Of a stretch of DNA of 64,000 nucleotides, positions 1-11,098 are shown one piece after another (positions within the stretch are counted from its first letter, which is position 1; every line of letters starts with the position of its first letter). The notes under the pieces were generated by a model, which worked only from the letters and a program-made list of their open reading frames with translations, had not been told where the DNA came from and ran no database searches. The stretch is taken from contig JAOBSW010000414.1 in the NCBI GenBank assembly GCA_026214975.1, positions 1 to 64,000 on the forward strand, in the 5' to 3' direction. This DNA is from Gentiana macrophylla. Taxonomy: Eukaryota; Streptophyta; Magnoliopsida; Gentianales; Gentianaceae. A program made the position numbers and the translations under genes.

Positions 1-440
1 GTAAATACTTTTTAATAATCACAATTCAAAGAACGCTGACGCCCATTTTATTGCTAAGTAATCATTACTATATTTATCTTGGTATTTGGTCTTGTTTAGC
101 TGGCATAGGCTTTTATTTGAAATGTGATTTCCAACTCTACGCGGGTTAATAAATTTTATTTAAAATTATCGATCAATCAGATAACATAATTTGAGTATTA
201 AAACGAACAACGATATTTTTAGTTTAACTTTTTTTTTTTTCCTATGGCTTAGCCTCTTGAATTCATACATAGCTACGTCCTAATCTTCAAACTATATTAG
301 AGTTTGTTACACCAGCCTCGCATTTAATTATGTTTTTTTTTTGGGGCATGTTTCCTTCTTGGTTCTCATTTGTTGCATGAAATTAATGGCAATTGTAAAG
401 TTCAGAATGATTAATTTTCTTGATGTACAATTGCATGCAG
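1..440 (+). other. AT-rich noncoding stretch, probable end of the last LFY intron
   Basis: No supported reading frame. The stretch is AT-rich and ends in TTGCATGCAG just before the LFY-like exon, a good plant splice acceptor. I infer it is the 3' part of LFY intron 2; exons 1 and 2 would then lie left of the window. No other element is recognised in it. Confidence 0.5.
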
Positions 441-795
441 GTGACAAACCAGGTGTTTAGGTATGCTAAAACGCCGCAAACTATACATTAATGTCGTAAA
501 ATGCTAATATTATGTGCATTGTTACGCTTTTGCACTGCCTTGATGAAGAAGTATCAACGCACATGAGAGCTTTCATGAACGACGTGAAAATGTTGGAGCA
601 TGGAGGCAAGCATGCCACCAGCCTCTGGTATGCATAGCTGCAAGACAAGGATGGGATATCGATTCCATCTTTAATGCACACTCGCTTTTCCATCTGGTAT
701 GTTCCACCAAGCTTCGCTTACTCTGCCATGCTAAAAAACAAAACGCCGCCGCTTCCAGCTCCACCTCTAAAGGCATTGACAATGTACCTTGCTAG
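441..795 (+). pseudogene. LFY: LEAFY/FLORICAULA exon 3 (C-terminal DNA-binding domain), frameshifted copy
   Basis: LFY is the plant-specific transcription factor that specifies floral meristems; its C-terminal helix-turn-helix domain binds DNA as a dimer. After a TGCAG acceptor the exon reads VTNQVFRYAK, then YVHCYA, LHCLDEEVST, ENVGAWRQACHQPLV, CIAARQGWDIDSIFNAH and KLRLLCHA, in family order, followed by a Ser/Ala-rich tail and a TAG stop at 793-795. About 355 bp is close to the usual LFY last-exon length. The blocks fall in different frames: an extra T near 530, a lost base near 572-580, and two partly compensating deletions near 686-710. Several conserved residues differ (for example STHMRAF where the family has a NALRRAF-type motif). 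Family identity is strong from recognised motifs. It could be a decayed paralogue or a real LFY locus with assembly errors; I favour pseudogene because substitutions accompany the indels. Confidence 0.8.
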
Positions 796-972
796 GTTTT
801 AAGGCTATAAAATGGGAGTCTTTGGCTTGCGACCATATTAAATTTATCTGGGCAACGCAAGTTAGCGCTTAAAAATAAGATGTATCGATGCATTCAGGAG
901 ATTTGTAAATCGCATTCTTAATTAGATGCATGACATGGACTTGTTTTTTTGGTGGTTGTTGTATAAATGATG
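796..972 (+). other. LFY 3' flank
   Basis: Sequence directly after the LFY stop, presumably 3' UTR or flank. It holds a TATA-like string (GGCTATAAAATGGG) near 805 but no supported gene. It runs into the hAT target duplication at 973, so the hAT element sits within about 185 bp of the LFY stop codon. Confidence 0.45.
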
Positions 973-979
973 CTATTGA

Positions 980-1197
980 TAGACGGGCGGTTCCGTGATC
1001 AAACCGTTCGACTCCGTCTGCGCTTCGGTCCAACCCCGCGGTTCCACGGGTCCATCGGTCCACGGAATCGCGGGTTCCACGTTCCTACCTGTTCTAGTTC
1101 CATCGACCCGTCCGCCCGAAACCAAGGTTCAAGGAACCGATCGAAAACTCGGCTGGTTGAATCGGCGGAACTGCCCTTGAGGACTCCGAATCAAGCG

Positions 1198-1259
<62 letters not shown>

Positions 1260-3335
1260 TTTTTTTTTTTTTTTTTTTCCTTCAAAATTTGCCCAAGATT
1301 CCAATTTGACCAACGGTTGGCAACGGATATATATTCAAAATTTTTGATTTTATTTTATTTTATTTTCAAATATCACACACTCGTCACACTTATAAATACA
1401 TATCAATTTCTAATACTTTTACCCACAATTCTTTTTTATCTCTCATATTCTAACTCACATATTATAATATTATCTACCATTATAATATATTTTGATAATG
1501 ATTTCGTTGTGCTCGAATAAATTCGCTTATTTTATCACATTCAAATATATTATTTTTGCAACGCCAATCATCATATTCTGCCATTTTTTTTTCCAAAAGA
1601 AAATGTTATCAATATGAAACTACCGGGAAGTGAATCATTCAAAATTTGTGCCGTTTGTAACGCTATAGAAAAACGATCATTACGAAAGCGTGAATCGGGC
1701 TTGGCTCTTATATGCGACATTTACGGTCATGATTCTGGCGAATATGCAAATTATATGCATGATGCGCGATACATCGGACGTGAAATGGGTAGATGTGATA
1801 CGAATAACGCCAACACGACGCTGCGTAAAAATATATGAATATCAACGCTGAATGTCGCTTTTGTCATAAGTTTTTGTTGTATTAATTTAGTTTTTATCAA
1901 CGTAACCGCCACGTTGTAATAATCGGTGATCCATCATTTATGTTTAATTTATCCATCATTTATTGTATTGTAATAAATTAATGTAAGTTTAAAATGGTCA
2001 GTTATAATGAATGTTAAAAGTTAATCCATGTTATTTTTCTTTATTTTCTTAGCAATTGTTTTATTTAGCAAATGGTGCTGCTAATTAATGTATAAAATAT
2101 GCCATAAAATGTTGCTTTTTAGCTTTTACTAATGCCACAACATACTAATATATATTTATTATTATTATTACTTTTGACCAAAATATAGCGTGAACACTTT
2201 GACTAATCAAATAATCAAAATTACTACTATTTAAATTATCATGACAAAGATGAGCACAAAATTAAATTAAATTTAAATGTTACACTTTGACAAATCAAAT
2301 TAAATTTAAATGTTACAAAATATTAATAACCTAGAAGATTCCCGAAAGTGACTGGCATGTACATTTACTTATTACTTTTTTTTATAAAATTTCAATCAAG
2401 CATAGTCATGATATAGACTAAAAATTTCATGTTTTTTGATGACTCCATCTTCATGTGCCAAAGGTCAACAATGATGATTATGAGAACAAAATGTGAAACG
2501 GTCATGCAGTGCTGGTGCTTTGATGTTTATGAAGACAATGAAGATGCTTCCACAATAATGAAGATAAATTGAAGTGTCATATTATGTTTGAATATTCAGT
2601 AGACTAAGAGTGTGTTTCAGATTTTTAATATGAAGTGTATTAGACTATTAGTATGGTGTTAAGTAATGTGTACAACCATCAAATGATTCTAAATACGCCG
2701 CGACCATCATCATTGATTTATTATTCAATTACGTGAATGACGTTGCTTAATAAAACAACTTTATATACATTTTATGCCGATTCATTAAGATATTATATCA
2801 ACTTATTATACATAATATTATAAGTATAAATCATCGAATCACTATATGAAATATAAGTTTAATTTACTTACAAATCAATCATAAAAATAAACAATTAGAA
2901 AACTATAATCTTTTAATTTACTTTACAAATTATCTAGAATATGTTATGTAAATTAAATATTATATAGATTGTTGAAATTATATATTATAAGCCAGCCAGG
3001 TTTTTTTTTTTTCTAAAACATACTTATGAAATTAAATATTATATATAGTTTAATAACTAATTAGAATTTTTTATTAATTTTAACGTTAGTTAAACAAATT
3101 TTGTAAAAAATTTGATTTTTTGGAACCGTGATTGGAACCTGATCAAACCGTAATCGTAAACCGCTTGATCTCAACTGTCTGACCGGAACCGCCGAGACCC
3201 GACTCGACTGGAATCGCTAAACCCGCCGGTTCTCGCAACCGCGGAACCGCTAGAAATGGAACCGCGATTCGTTTCTATTTTTGACCCGAATCGGGTCGTG
3301 TTAATGATCTCGAATCGCCCGAACCGTCACGCCTA
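980..3335. mobile_element. Non-autonomous hAT-superfamily DNA transposon
   Basis: Imperfect terminal inverted repeats: the left end starts TAGACGGGCGGTTCCG and the right end read in reverse starts TAGGCGTGACGGTTCGGG. The flanks are CTATTGA (973-979) and CTATTGGA (3336-3343), an 8-bp target duplication with one indel, as expected for hAT. Both subterminal regions (980-1195 and 3120-3335) are packed with CGGTTC/GAACCG-type motifs, while the 1.9-kb interior is very AT-rich. No transposase remains; the one internal frame (1614-1838, 74 aa) has no domain I recognise. Length 2356 bp. It lies in the 3' flank of the LFY copy. Confidence 0.8.
1199..1278. repeat. (TA)n microsatellite followed by poly-T
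   Basis: About 29 TA units at 1199-1257, then a run of 19 T at 1260-1278, inside the left arm of the hAT element. It creates artificial Tyr-Ile and Lys repeat frames on both strands. Confidence 0.95.
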
Positions 3336-3343
3336 CTATTGGA

Positions 3344-3611
3344 TGGTTTTGTGCAATAGATATTCAATCCAAAATTACTATGTCCGCTAACTAAAATGAT
3401 ATCCTATGTATGGATTTGACATTCATTTGCATGCATGTGTCTATAACTTGCTAGGTTTTAAGTTGTAATTTTTTTTCCTGGTGTTTTAAAGTGGAAGGTT
3501 TGTGTGGTATCTTCAAATACACCGAATCGATTGATAAATAAATCAACCACACAATAATCAGCTTAAAAATAAAAGCCAGATAGTTTATAATATGGATTTA
3601 CTCGCGATATG
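3344..3611. other. Spacer between hAT and miniature LTR element
   Basis: Unassigned AT-rich sequence, presumably continuing the LFY 3' flank. At 3447-3462 it repeats exactly the 16 bp CTTGCTAGGTTTTAAG that spans the LFY stop at 788-803. No coding potential seen. Confidence 0.5.
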
Positions 3612-3616
3612 TCGGG

Positions 3617-3822
3617 TGATAGAATAATCGGAAACAATAATCGATCAGATTGACACATACTGAAAGACGATTATAATATTTATAGGACAATATACTTCGC
3701 CAATAAGTGAATAATAAAGATAGTAATCAAATAATATCAAATGACAATAAATCATCATTATTAGCAGTGATTCAAATATATGGTAAGTATTAATCTTCAA
3801 TCTTTGTCATTATTCTCTAATA
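3617..3822 (-). repeat. Left (3') LTR of the miniature element
   Basis: 206 bp. It aligns through the shared block GAAAGACGATTA to CTCTAATA with the copy at 4596-4798 and differs by scattered substitutions and small indels. Confidence 0.85.
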
Positions 3823-3882
3823 CGCCTCGCAATCCCATAGAATGCAATGAATACGGAGATTGGCTCATATGAAAGCATTGAG

Positions 3883-4060
3883 GATATACCCCTAAAGGAA
3901 AACGATAGTTGAGTGGATGTACCTAGCAAAATTAAATGGAGTTGAGGGATATACCCTAACAGTAAAAGAAAGGCTTAAAGCTGGTTGTACTCCAACATAA
4001 AAATGAGTTAGGATATACCCAACAAAAATAAAAAGGAATGGAGGTCATGCCTCAACAAAA
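3883..4060. repeat. Degenerate ~32-bp tandem repeat inside the miniature element
   Basis: A core resembling GGATATACCC recurs at about 3883, 3915, 3947, 3983, 4011 and 4043 (variants GGATGTACC, GGTTGTACTCC, GGTCATGCCTC), spaced 28-36 bp. Each core is followed by an A-rich stretch of the AACAAAAATAAAAA type. It makes up most of the left interior. Confidence 0.65.
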
Positions 4061-4582
4061 ATAAAAAGAAGCGTAGGTGTAGGTGGAGAAAAGAAAATAG
4101 AAAGGAGTTGAAAGCGGATACGGGTTTGTGGATAAGATAATGACAAGATTGATATTTATTAAAAATAAAAATAATAAGAAGAAAATATGAAAGACACAAT
4201 GAGTACGCCGGGCTTTTGTGGGCAATGAGATGAGCAAGCATATGAAGGCCGTGCAATAATATCGGCATTGCGCGAGGCCGAGTGTCGCTATATATTATAA
4301 ATCTGCAAGCAAGTGGGTTGAAAAGGCTTCACCATGTAATCCAAGTAGAAGTTTGAATGAACCGAGCGCGGGCGAAGAAGGAGGATTCTTGGGAGCCTAA
4401 TTCGGCTTGCAATTTTGATGCCACCGGAGCCTTTGAATCAGCCATGTTTATTGTAGTGGAAGGAAAAAAATTCAACGTGAAAAAAATGTGAGGGGTGAGG
4501 TTTGATCATATTGATGTCACAAACCCCACCCAAACATTCTTTTTCGTAAAGCTTGCTCAGATCGTAAAAGACGTTAGTCTAG

Positions 4583-4595
4583 AGCTCCGATACCA
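4583..4595 (-). promoter_or_regulatory. Primer-binding site (Met-tRNA type) of the miniature element
   Basis: Minus-strand TGGTATCGGAGCT directly abuts the LTR end (CCATCA). It resembles the common plant PBS TGGTATCAGAGC. Confidence 0.8.
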
Positions 4596-4798
4596 TGATG
4601 GAATATTAGAGAAACGATAATTGATTGTATTGATAATACCGAAAGACGATTACAATATTTATAGGACAATATACTTGGCCAACAAGTGAATAATAAAGAT
4701 GTAATCAAATAATATAAATGACAATCAATCATCATTATTAGCAGTGATCCAAAGATATGGTAGCAATTAATCTTCAATCTTTGTCATTATCTCTAATA
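4596..4798 (-). repeat. Right (5') LTR of the miniature element
   Basis: 203 bp, bounded by the PBS on its left and by the TCGGG target duplication on its right. Confidence 0.85.
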
Positions 4799-4803
4799 TC
4801 GGG

Positions 4804-4944
4804 TGCACCTAATAACTTTCCATTCTAAAGTGCCGTGTGTATGGTTGGTGGGTTCTTGGGGTTAATAAATGTACTGCCATTAGCTAACATTTGGCTTCAG
4901 GTGTGTAGAACTTGTGTTTTATATATATATGCCTTTGCTTCCAT
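4804..4944. other. Short unassigned spacer
   Basis: About 140 bp between the miniature LTR element and the CACTA-like end. Nothing recognisable beyond a short TA run near 4920. Confidence 0.4.
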
Positions 4945-5110
4945 CATTACTAGGAAAAATATAAATCACAGCTTTTACATGTGATCTATTACATTATATC
5001 ACAATTTTTGAACCGTGGTCTATTCACACGTGGTTAAAAATAGTTTCATAAGATCACACTTAATAACCGAGATAGACTCAGAGGTCGATTCGGGCCACGC
5101 TTTAAAAGCG
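4945..5110. mobile_element. CACTA-like (En/Spm) transposon end, left arm
   Basis: Begins CATTACTAGGAAAAAT, close to the plant CACTA terminus (CACTACTAGAAAAA type). It is followed by subterminal motifs such as GATCTATTAC, AACCGTGGTCT and ACCGAGATAG. The related motifs ACCAAGATCTATTG and ACCGAGATCTATTG resume at 59886 on the other side of the nest, suggesting one non-autonomous element split by copia G. The family assignment rests on the terminus and motif style only; no transposase is seen. Confidence 0.4.
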
Positions 5111-5115
5111 AGATC

Positions 5116-5360
5116 TCAATAAGAGTGAATTTGATTCACTCTTCGATCTAGAAAATTCTGTAGGTTTGGACAACAAGTATCAAGAAAGAGGAGAGAATTT
5201 CACAGTATTAATTTGTCTCAGTAATCTAAAGTCCAAAAGCAATAAATGTTCCTATTTATACAGGTGGCTGCTCCTTTCCTATACATCACCAAAAATAATA
5301 ATGAATGTAAATAATAAGAAACTACTACATAACTACACAATGTTATAATATGTACTAACC
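5116..5360 (-). repeat. 3' LTR of copia G
   Basis: About 245 bp. The segment 5260-5360 matches 59786-59880 (shared TAACTACACAATGTTATAAT), the residual 5' LTR. The outer limit is set by AGATC and is tentative. Confidence 0.6.
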
Positions 5361-5376
5361 CCCTCCCCTCCCCTCG
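5361..5376 (-). promoter_or_regulatory. Polypurine tract of copia G
   Basis: On the minus strand GAGGGGAGGGGAGGGG, directly before the 3' LTR; this is the plus-strand priming site of an LTR retrotransposon. Confidence 0.75.
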
Positions 5377-5401
5377 TTATGACTTGGGAGCCATAGATGT
5401 C

Positions 5402-7358
5402 TCAAATGAAGGCAACCAAGTAGGAATGGAAAAGTGGGCTATCCAATAGTTTCAGAAAGATGTCCGCTAGTTGATGCGATGGTGGACATGAACTAGCTTC
5501 ACAAGGCCATCTTGAACATGTTCTCGTAGATAACATGGAAATCGATTTCAATATGTTTTGTTCTCTCTCGTGCAAAATGTGGTTCTTGGCAAGATTAATG
5601 GAACTAATATTATCACAATGCAATGAGATACGAGTAGGATGTGGAGAGCCAAAATCATTGGCAAGGTAGCACAACCACCGGATTTCACAAACAGCTAATG
5701 CTAACGATCTATACTTCGTTTTCTGGAACTCCGTGTCACGGTAGTTTGCTTTTGGTTCTCCATGACACAAGTGTATCCCCAACAAACATTTAGTACCTGT
5801 AAATGCTTCTTCTAGTGTTTTTACACGCACTTCAATCCGAATTAGCATTGGCAACAATGTAAGAGAATTATTTTTCTGATAAAAGAGACTCTTACCGGAG
5901 CAGATTTGAAGTATCTAAGAACTTGTCAGGCAAAGATGAAATTGATGAAAATTAGGATTTGGCGAAGAACTCGGCCGAGTCAGCCGGGTGGCAAAACTAA
6001 TATCCGACGAGTGATGGTGAGGTAGAGAAACTTTCCCACCAAGCTTCAGACTGCGGAATCATCGTGCAAACAGATCGAATCTCCAAAAAGTGCTAACTTA
6101 GATTTCATTGAGGTCTTGGCAGCTTTGATACCAAGCATATCAATTTCTTCAAGAAGAGAAAGGCATACTTGCATCAGAAATGACCAGCCCGCTTTGGATC
6201 TAGAAATTTGCAACCCAAGGAAAAATTTAAGTTCTCCCAGTATATTTGATCATGAATAATTGATGAAGGTGTGAATTTAATTTTGAATCACCCATGCTAT
6301 TTCCTCGCTAAAACTATGTCATCAACGTGATGCTAAGGCAATCAAGAACTCGATCCTTGTGTTTTGGAAAACATGTCGTGATCATGTCTTGATTGAGTGT
6401 ACTCAAGATCTTGTAATGCACTTGTTAGCTTTTGATTCCACCGACGGCCACCTTCACCAAGCCAGAAAGACTTTTTTTTAGTCTCATGGACTTGTTCAGA
6501 GTCAAGAGTATGAAACTCGTGAGCAATCTCATATAAACTTCCTCTCAGAAGATCCCCATAGAGAAATGTGTTGTTGCCACGTTCGATGTAGAAACCACCC
6601 TTTTGCAAAGAGCCTAAAGCCAATGCACTTCAAATCTTGGTAACTTTGGCATCCTGGAGAAAGAGATTCTTCATAATCGATTCCTTGCATCTCGTGTAAA
6701 CGCCACGACCAATATTGTTTTGTAGCATTCCATAGTCCCATCTCGAAAGTTGTATTTAACCTTATAGACCCATTTGCATCCTATGAGGTTCTTCCCTCGG
6801 TGATAGGTCCACTATTTCCTGTGTTTGGGTTGACTCCAAGGCTTCTATTTTCCCATAGCTTTCGCGCCGCTAGTGAAACCACTTCTTGGTTATATATTTG
6901 TGGTTCTTGTATCTTGTGAATGGCTCACATCAGAGGAATGAGGAGCCGAAAATTGCTCATAAGTGAGTATAGAATCCAAAATGTGTGGTGACACACGCTT
7001 TTGAGTTTGTGCACACACAAAAATCATGCAGTGTAAAGCCATGGGCTTTTGAACAGATCGGTCTTTGTAGTGGGGGTTGTAAATGGTTTCGGATTATTCG
7101 ATGGAACACTCAACTCTTCACCATAAGAACCTCAAGTGTTGATAGTCGCGATTAGTCCGGGTAGATCATCATCTCAAATAAAACATGCATCATTAAAAGC
7201 ATGCACCATCGTGAAGACATTTTGTCTGGCCAGATAGAATCCTTGGCTCACATGAAAAGTGGAAAGTTTGTTCATGAAAATAGTATCCTCGACATGAAAA
7301 TTTCCTAGTTAATAAATCAAAGAGAATATAGCCTTTGTTGTATCTCGACATGCCTAAA
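5402..7358 (-). pseudogene. Copia G pol, RT and RNase H part, frameshifted
   Basis: From high to low coordinates: the end of the integrase region (GMSRYNKGYILFD near 7340); RT with MQGIDYEESLSPG near 6660, AKGWFLH and SLWGS near 6590, RRWNQKLTSALQDLEYTQS near 6400 and HVDDIVLA near 6320 (the YVDD catalytic site); then RNase H with YRSLALAVCEIRWLCYLAN, SLHCDNISSINLAKN and HERE near 5700-5580. At least three frames are used, so no functional polyprotein is possible as read. It ends about 25 bp before the polypurine tract. Confidence 0.8.
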
Positions 7359-7363
7359 GTTGA

Positions 7364-8797
7364 TGACGACGCTTTAAATGATACATCTACGCTATCAACA
7401 TTTCATCATTCTAAGTTAAAAGTAGTTCTTTCACCATTTATATGAACCATTTGAGTCTAATTTATATTTCGGGTTCATGAGTTTGAGTAATTTTCATTTA
7501 GCATTTATATTCCCAATTTGATATTATTTCGTGTTTTATTGACTATTTTCGTGTTACGAGATTTGGGCTAGCGCTTTGACGGATTATGGATCGACTAGAT
7601 AGATAAATCGGCCTCAGGTGTTTCGTAACCTTTAGTTAAGTTACAGAGTGGAAAAGTACTAAAATACCCTCAGAGTTGCGAGGACGGCAACCGCCATTGG
7701 CGAAGGATCCGTAAGCCTCGAGAAACACGCTTTCTGGACAATAGGTAGTTTTAGGCCAGCTAAGCCGGGTTTATTCAATTATAAATATGAGACACCACTT
7801 CGCCTAATGTACAATTTTCTCAAGACAATTACACAATGCAATAAAAGTCTTTCTTTTCTTTTATTTATTTTATGAGTTCTAGTCACGGATCCGACGGATT
7901 CGCCTCCCAGTGAGAGATCTCAGAGGATCTACGCTGCCTTCGAGGTATGATTTTCTATCTTTTTCTAGATGTAGACCGTCATTATTCTATATGATTAGTA
8001 TGCTTTGATTATTTAATTTAGTTCTTATTATGTAGTAGTTAGTTTATTTACCCAATGAATGTATAGATCTGATTCTGGTGAAAAAATCATGAAATAGTGA
8101 TTGCGCTTCTTCGATCTACGACGGTCTTTATCGCTAGATCTCGATACCTAGTAAATCCTGGGCCATGGTAGTCGGTGCCAACAGGGTCGATGGACATATT
8201 TAATTTATATGTTAATTGTCTCGATCAACTGCTTGCATGTTATCATAAATTAGCATGAAGGACTTACAAGGTGAAGTGCTAGTTAGACAAGGTCTTGATC
8301 GATCTCAGAACATGCTAGTCAATCCACGATAGTCAAGCAGGAGGTCCTCGGTCTTGAGCCGGCTATTCCTAGATCTTATTGCGTATGAATTATTACAACC
8401 ATCGAACGAGGTTAATCAGATATAGAAACCTACCGGCCCATCCCATGGAAGTAGCGTAATATCGCGGAGAGCACCCGTAGTCGTTAAAGATCTAAAATTC
8501 ACCACGGGTAGATCGATGCATAGATTGGGGAAATAACTAATAACTCATAATTAGAACTAAATACATTTGAAACTCACAAAGGTCGGACAACCGCTTCATT
8601 GATCTTGCGATTGATTGTTACCAAAGTTCTTCTTTGCACCGTTGTTGGTCATTGACCGCCTTGTTGTTCTCAATCTTGATTAATTGGCATTTTTAATAAT
8701 CTCTCTGGATTCAACACCCTTGCTACGCCGCTCATTACACTACGATAGACCTAGTACTATTGTTAGTAGTTCATGATTGCCCATCCACGACGCATCA
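7364..8797 (+). repeat. 5' LTR of gypsy A
   Basis: 1434 bp, homologous along its length to 54248-55650. A TATA-like ATTATAAATATGAG lies near 7780. It ends CGCATCA before the PBS. Many CAG/CTG differences separate the two LTRs. Confidence 0.85.
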
Positions 8798-8798
8798 A

Positions 8799-8822
8799 GT
8801 TTTTTGGTGCCATTTCCGTGGA
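8799..8822 (+). promoter_or_regulatory. Primer-binding site region of gypsy A
   Basis: TTTTTTGGTGCCATTTCC follows the LTR. It is a decayed form of the TTTTTGGCGCCGTTGCCGG site used by many plant gypsy elements and matches the F-type PBS (minus strand, 41849-41866). Confidence 0.65.
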
Positions 8823-9138
8823 TTCGTGTCAAAAATACTTTTTAATTCAAAATTGAGAATATGTATATATTCGCTCTTGTAAATTATTTCGCTTTCTAAT
8901 CATCGAGTCTGCTTTTGTAGTTGTGAATATTTGAGTCGCAGCAGTGTCTCGCTTTTGTTCGCTTTAGAAAATTTGACCTCGGAATTGTGAGAGTCGCCCC
9001 GCAATCGTGAGTGTTCTGGAATAAACAAGATCGCTTTTCTTCTGTTGTGAGTCGACTCGCACATGTAGTCCAGATATTTTCAAGTCCATGCATGAGAGCG
9101 TAAAGGCAAGTAACTAACATTTTTTGTGTCAATGTAAG

Positions 9139-10576
9139 TACGCCACACAGAGCTTAGCACCAAACTCAAGAGATTTATACCTGAGATTGAAAAAGTTTGC
9201 AAAGGAAAACGCAAGAAAGCTCGTGAGAAAATGATAGTGGAAGGATGACGTGAGCTATGCCTTGAGAAAAATGATAGTGAAGTGTGATAGTGAAGTATAA
9301 ACGCAAGAACCCTCGCTTCTTCAATTTTCTAGAACTCTACAGAAGTTATGCCCCGCCAACAATTGAGCAGCTTTATACCGCAATTGTTAGCCGTAGAATG
9401 CGGCCGAGGTGTATCCCCGGAGTCGAATGTTATTCAAATGGGCAGACCAATTACACTACCTTTCACGGAATGACCAATGAAGATCCTAGTGCTCATGTCA
9501 CCAATTTTCTAGAATAATCAGCACAACCACAAGCCAAAGAAGAGTACCAGAGGATTATATCAAACTCAAAATGTTTCCTTTACACTAAATGATAAAGCAA
9601 ATCAATTGCTTTTGTCTTTAAGCAAAGAAGGTTCCATCCAAACATGGATGCACTCATGCAAAAGTTTATGAATAAATACTTCCCACCTGGAAGTCACTTC
9701 AAATTAGGCAAGAGATCATGAACTTTGCTAAACCAATGAAACATTTGAAGAAGCACGGGAAATATTCAAGGAAGCATCGAGGAGATGACCACATCACGAC
9801 ATCACTTTGCCAAATGAGGATGCACAATTTTTACCATGGATTATGGCCAAGTGAGAAAATGAGGTAGATGCGCTGGCACAACGGGAGTTTTGCACTATTT
9901 CCACCCGATGAGGCGGTAGAAAAGTTGGAGCAGATAGCACTTACGAGTCAATAGGAACACAAGAAGTTGAAATCGCATTTATCACCGAAGACGTATTCGG
10001 AGAGGATGCCTCTCAAAAGATTTTATACCAAATTGTTAGTAATTAATGAAAAGATGGATGGTATGCAAGACCGCATTGCCAAAGTGAGAAATTTCAAGGA
10101 TTGGAAGTAACCAACACCGAGGATGTGAATGATTTGAAGGCAAGGAAATCCATACGGGGCGGATATCGCCAGTTCTCACGATCACCCTCGTTTTCGATAT
10201 AGTGATCCTATTGATGGCGTAGAGATCAAACAAATTTATGGTTTCCTACCACAATCAAATCGATCCGTGGTTGAGAAGCAACCATGGACATGATGAGTTT
10301 CAATCAGTGACCGATACGGTCAATCAACTTACTAAGTCCATGAGCGAGCTTAAGGCCAATTTCATGCAATATTGTCTCGAGAATGATGCGAGACTAACAA
10401 ATCAGGAGGCTTTTGTGCATAATTTGTCGCACTGTGGGGCTAATTGTCGAACAAGTGCCACCTCTCCTCCGGGAGGATTGCCTATCAATACAAATAAAAT
10501 CTGAATGACGTGAATGCAATCATGACTAGGAGCGAAAATGAATACCTAGACCGCTTATGCATGTTGTTCAGAAGGA
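9139..10576 (+). pseudogene. Gypsy A gag, frameshifted and truncated by insertion B
   Basis: Recognisable capsid pieces: TKLKRFIPEIEKVCKGKRKK near 9150, FHGMTNEDPSAHVTNFLE at 9460-9516, then in shifted frames an SLSKEGSIQTW-type core near 9620 and a KYFPPGSHFK-type block near 9680. A C-terminal part at 10238-10504 ends in PPGGLPINTN, then VNAIMTRSE. This is the order seen in plant gypsy gag. Indels break it about every 100-250 bp. It stops where the B LTR begins. Confidence 0.7.
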
Positions 10577-11098
10577 GCATCGTGGTTAGAAATCAATCGA
10601 GTAGCACAAATGGAATTTCAAAAATTTATTTCCGATCCAGATTGACTTCTGCTTTAAACAATAAACATATATGAGAGGGGACGGTAATATTACCTGGTTG
10701 ATCTAAAAGTTCGATGCTTTGACCGTCCGGTAGAGTAGATGTGCACGAGCCGCCCACGTGTCCGGCCTCTACCAAGAATCCACACGAGCACCTCGCCGTA
10801 ATCCCGCCATGATTGCTATTAAAAAACTCGATCGCTAGGTCGACTTTTTTTCTCTCTCTAAGCTCACACTTATTTTTCACAAGAACAATTAGCTCTTGGA
10901 ATTATGGTGTACAAAAGAGCTAGTCAACCTTCTCTTATATGTAGGGGGGGCGCCCAATGAATCCTATTCCCAATAGGAAAGCATCTGTCTAGATTAAGGA
11001 AAAAGAAAATCGCTTACTAGTAAAATAAGGAAAATATATTTGATTGATTTATCTCATTAAATATTCAATATCTTATATTAAATATTTCCAAGATATAT
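10577..11098 (-). repeat. Element B left LTR, first part
   Basis: TGGTTAGAAATCAATCG onward matches 47433-47730 (shared AACAATAAACATATA, CGAGCACCTCGCCG, CTAGGTCGACTTTTT). It is cut at 11098 by solo LTR C and resumes at 27180. Confidence 0.7.

Larger units (their letters stand above)
3617..4798 (-). mobile_element. Miniature (TRIM-like) LTR retrotransposon
   Basis: Two direct repeats of about 205 bp (3617-3822 and 4596-4798) bound a 0.77-kb interior with no gag or pol. Perfect 5-bp target duplications TCGGG lie at 3612-3616 and 4799-4803. Beside the right LTR, 4583-4595 reads on the minus strand as TGGTATCGGAGCT, a Met-tRNA-type primer-binding site, so the element points left. The interior opposite the other LTR is purine-rich on the minus strand, fitting a polypurine tract. 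Length 1182 bp. It must be mobilised in trans. Confidence 0.85.

Noticed and set aside
967..1347. 126-aa + frame and its minus-strand partner (1094-1285)
   Set aside because: They run through the hAT subterminal repeats and the (TA)n/poly-T tract, giving Tyr-Ile and Lys runs; no domain.
1614..1838. 74-aa frame inside the hAT element as a transposase remnant
   Set aside because: It has two Cys near its start but no BED finger or hAT dimerisation motif; too short to assign.
4008..4268. Minus-strand hydrophobic frame as a membrane protein
   Set aside because: It lies in the A-rich repeat interior of the miniature LTR element; Phe/Leu richness is due to base composition.
7364..8797. This LTR and 54248-55650 as two separate solo LTRs
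   Set aside because: The GTTGA duplication at the outer edges only, and gag after one with integrase before the other, show one element.
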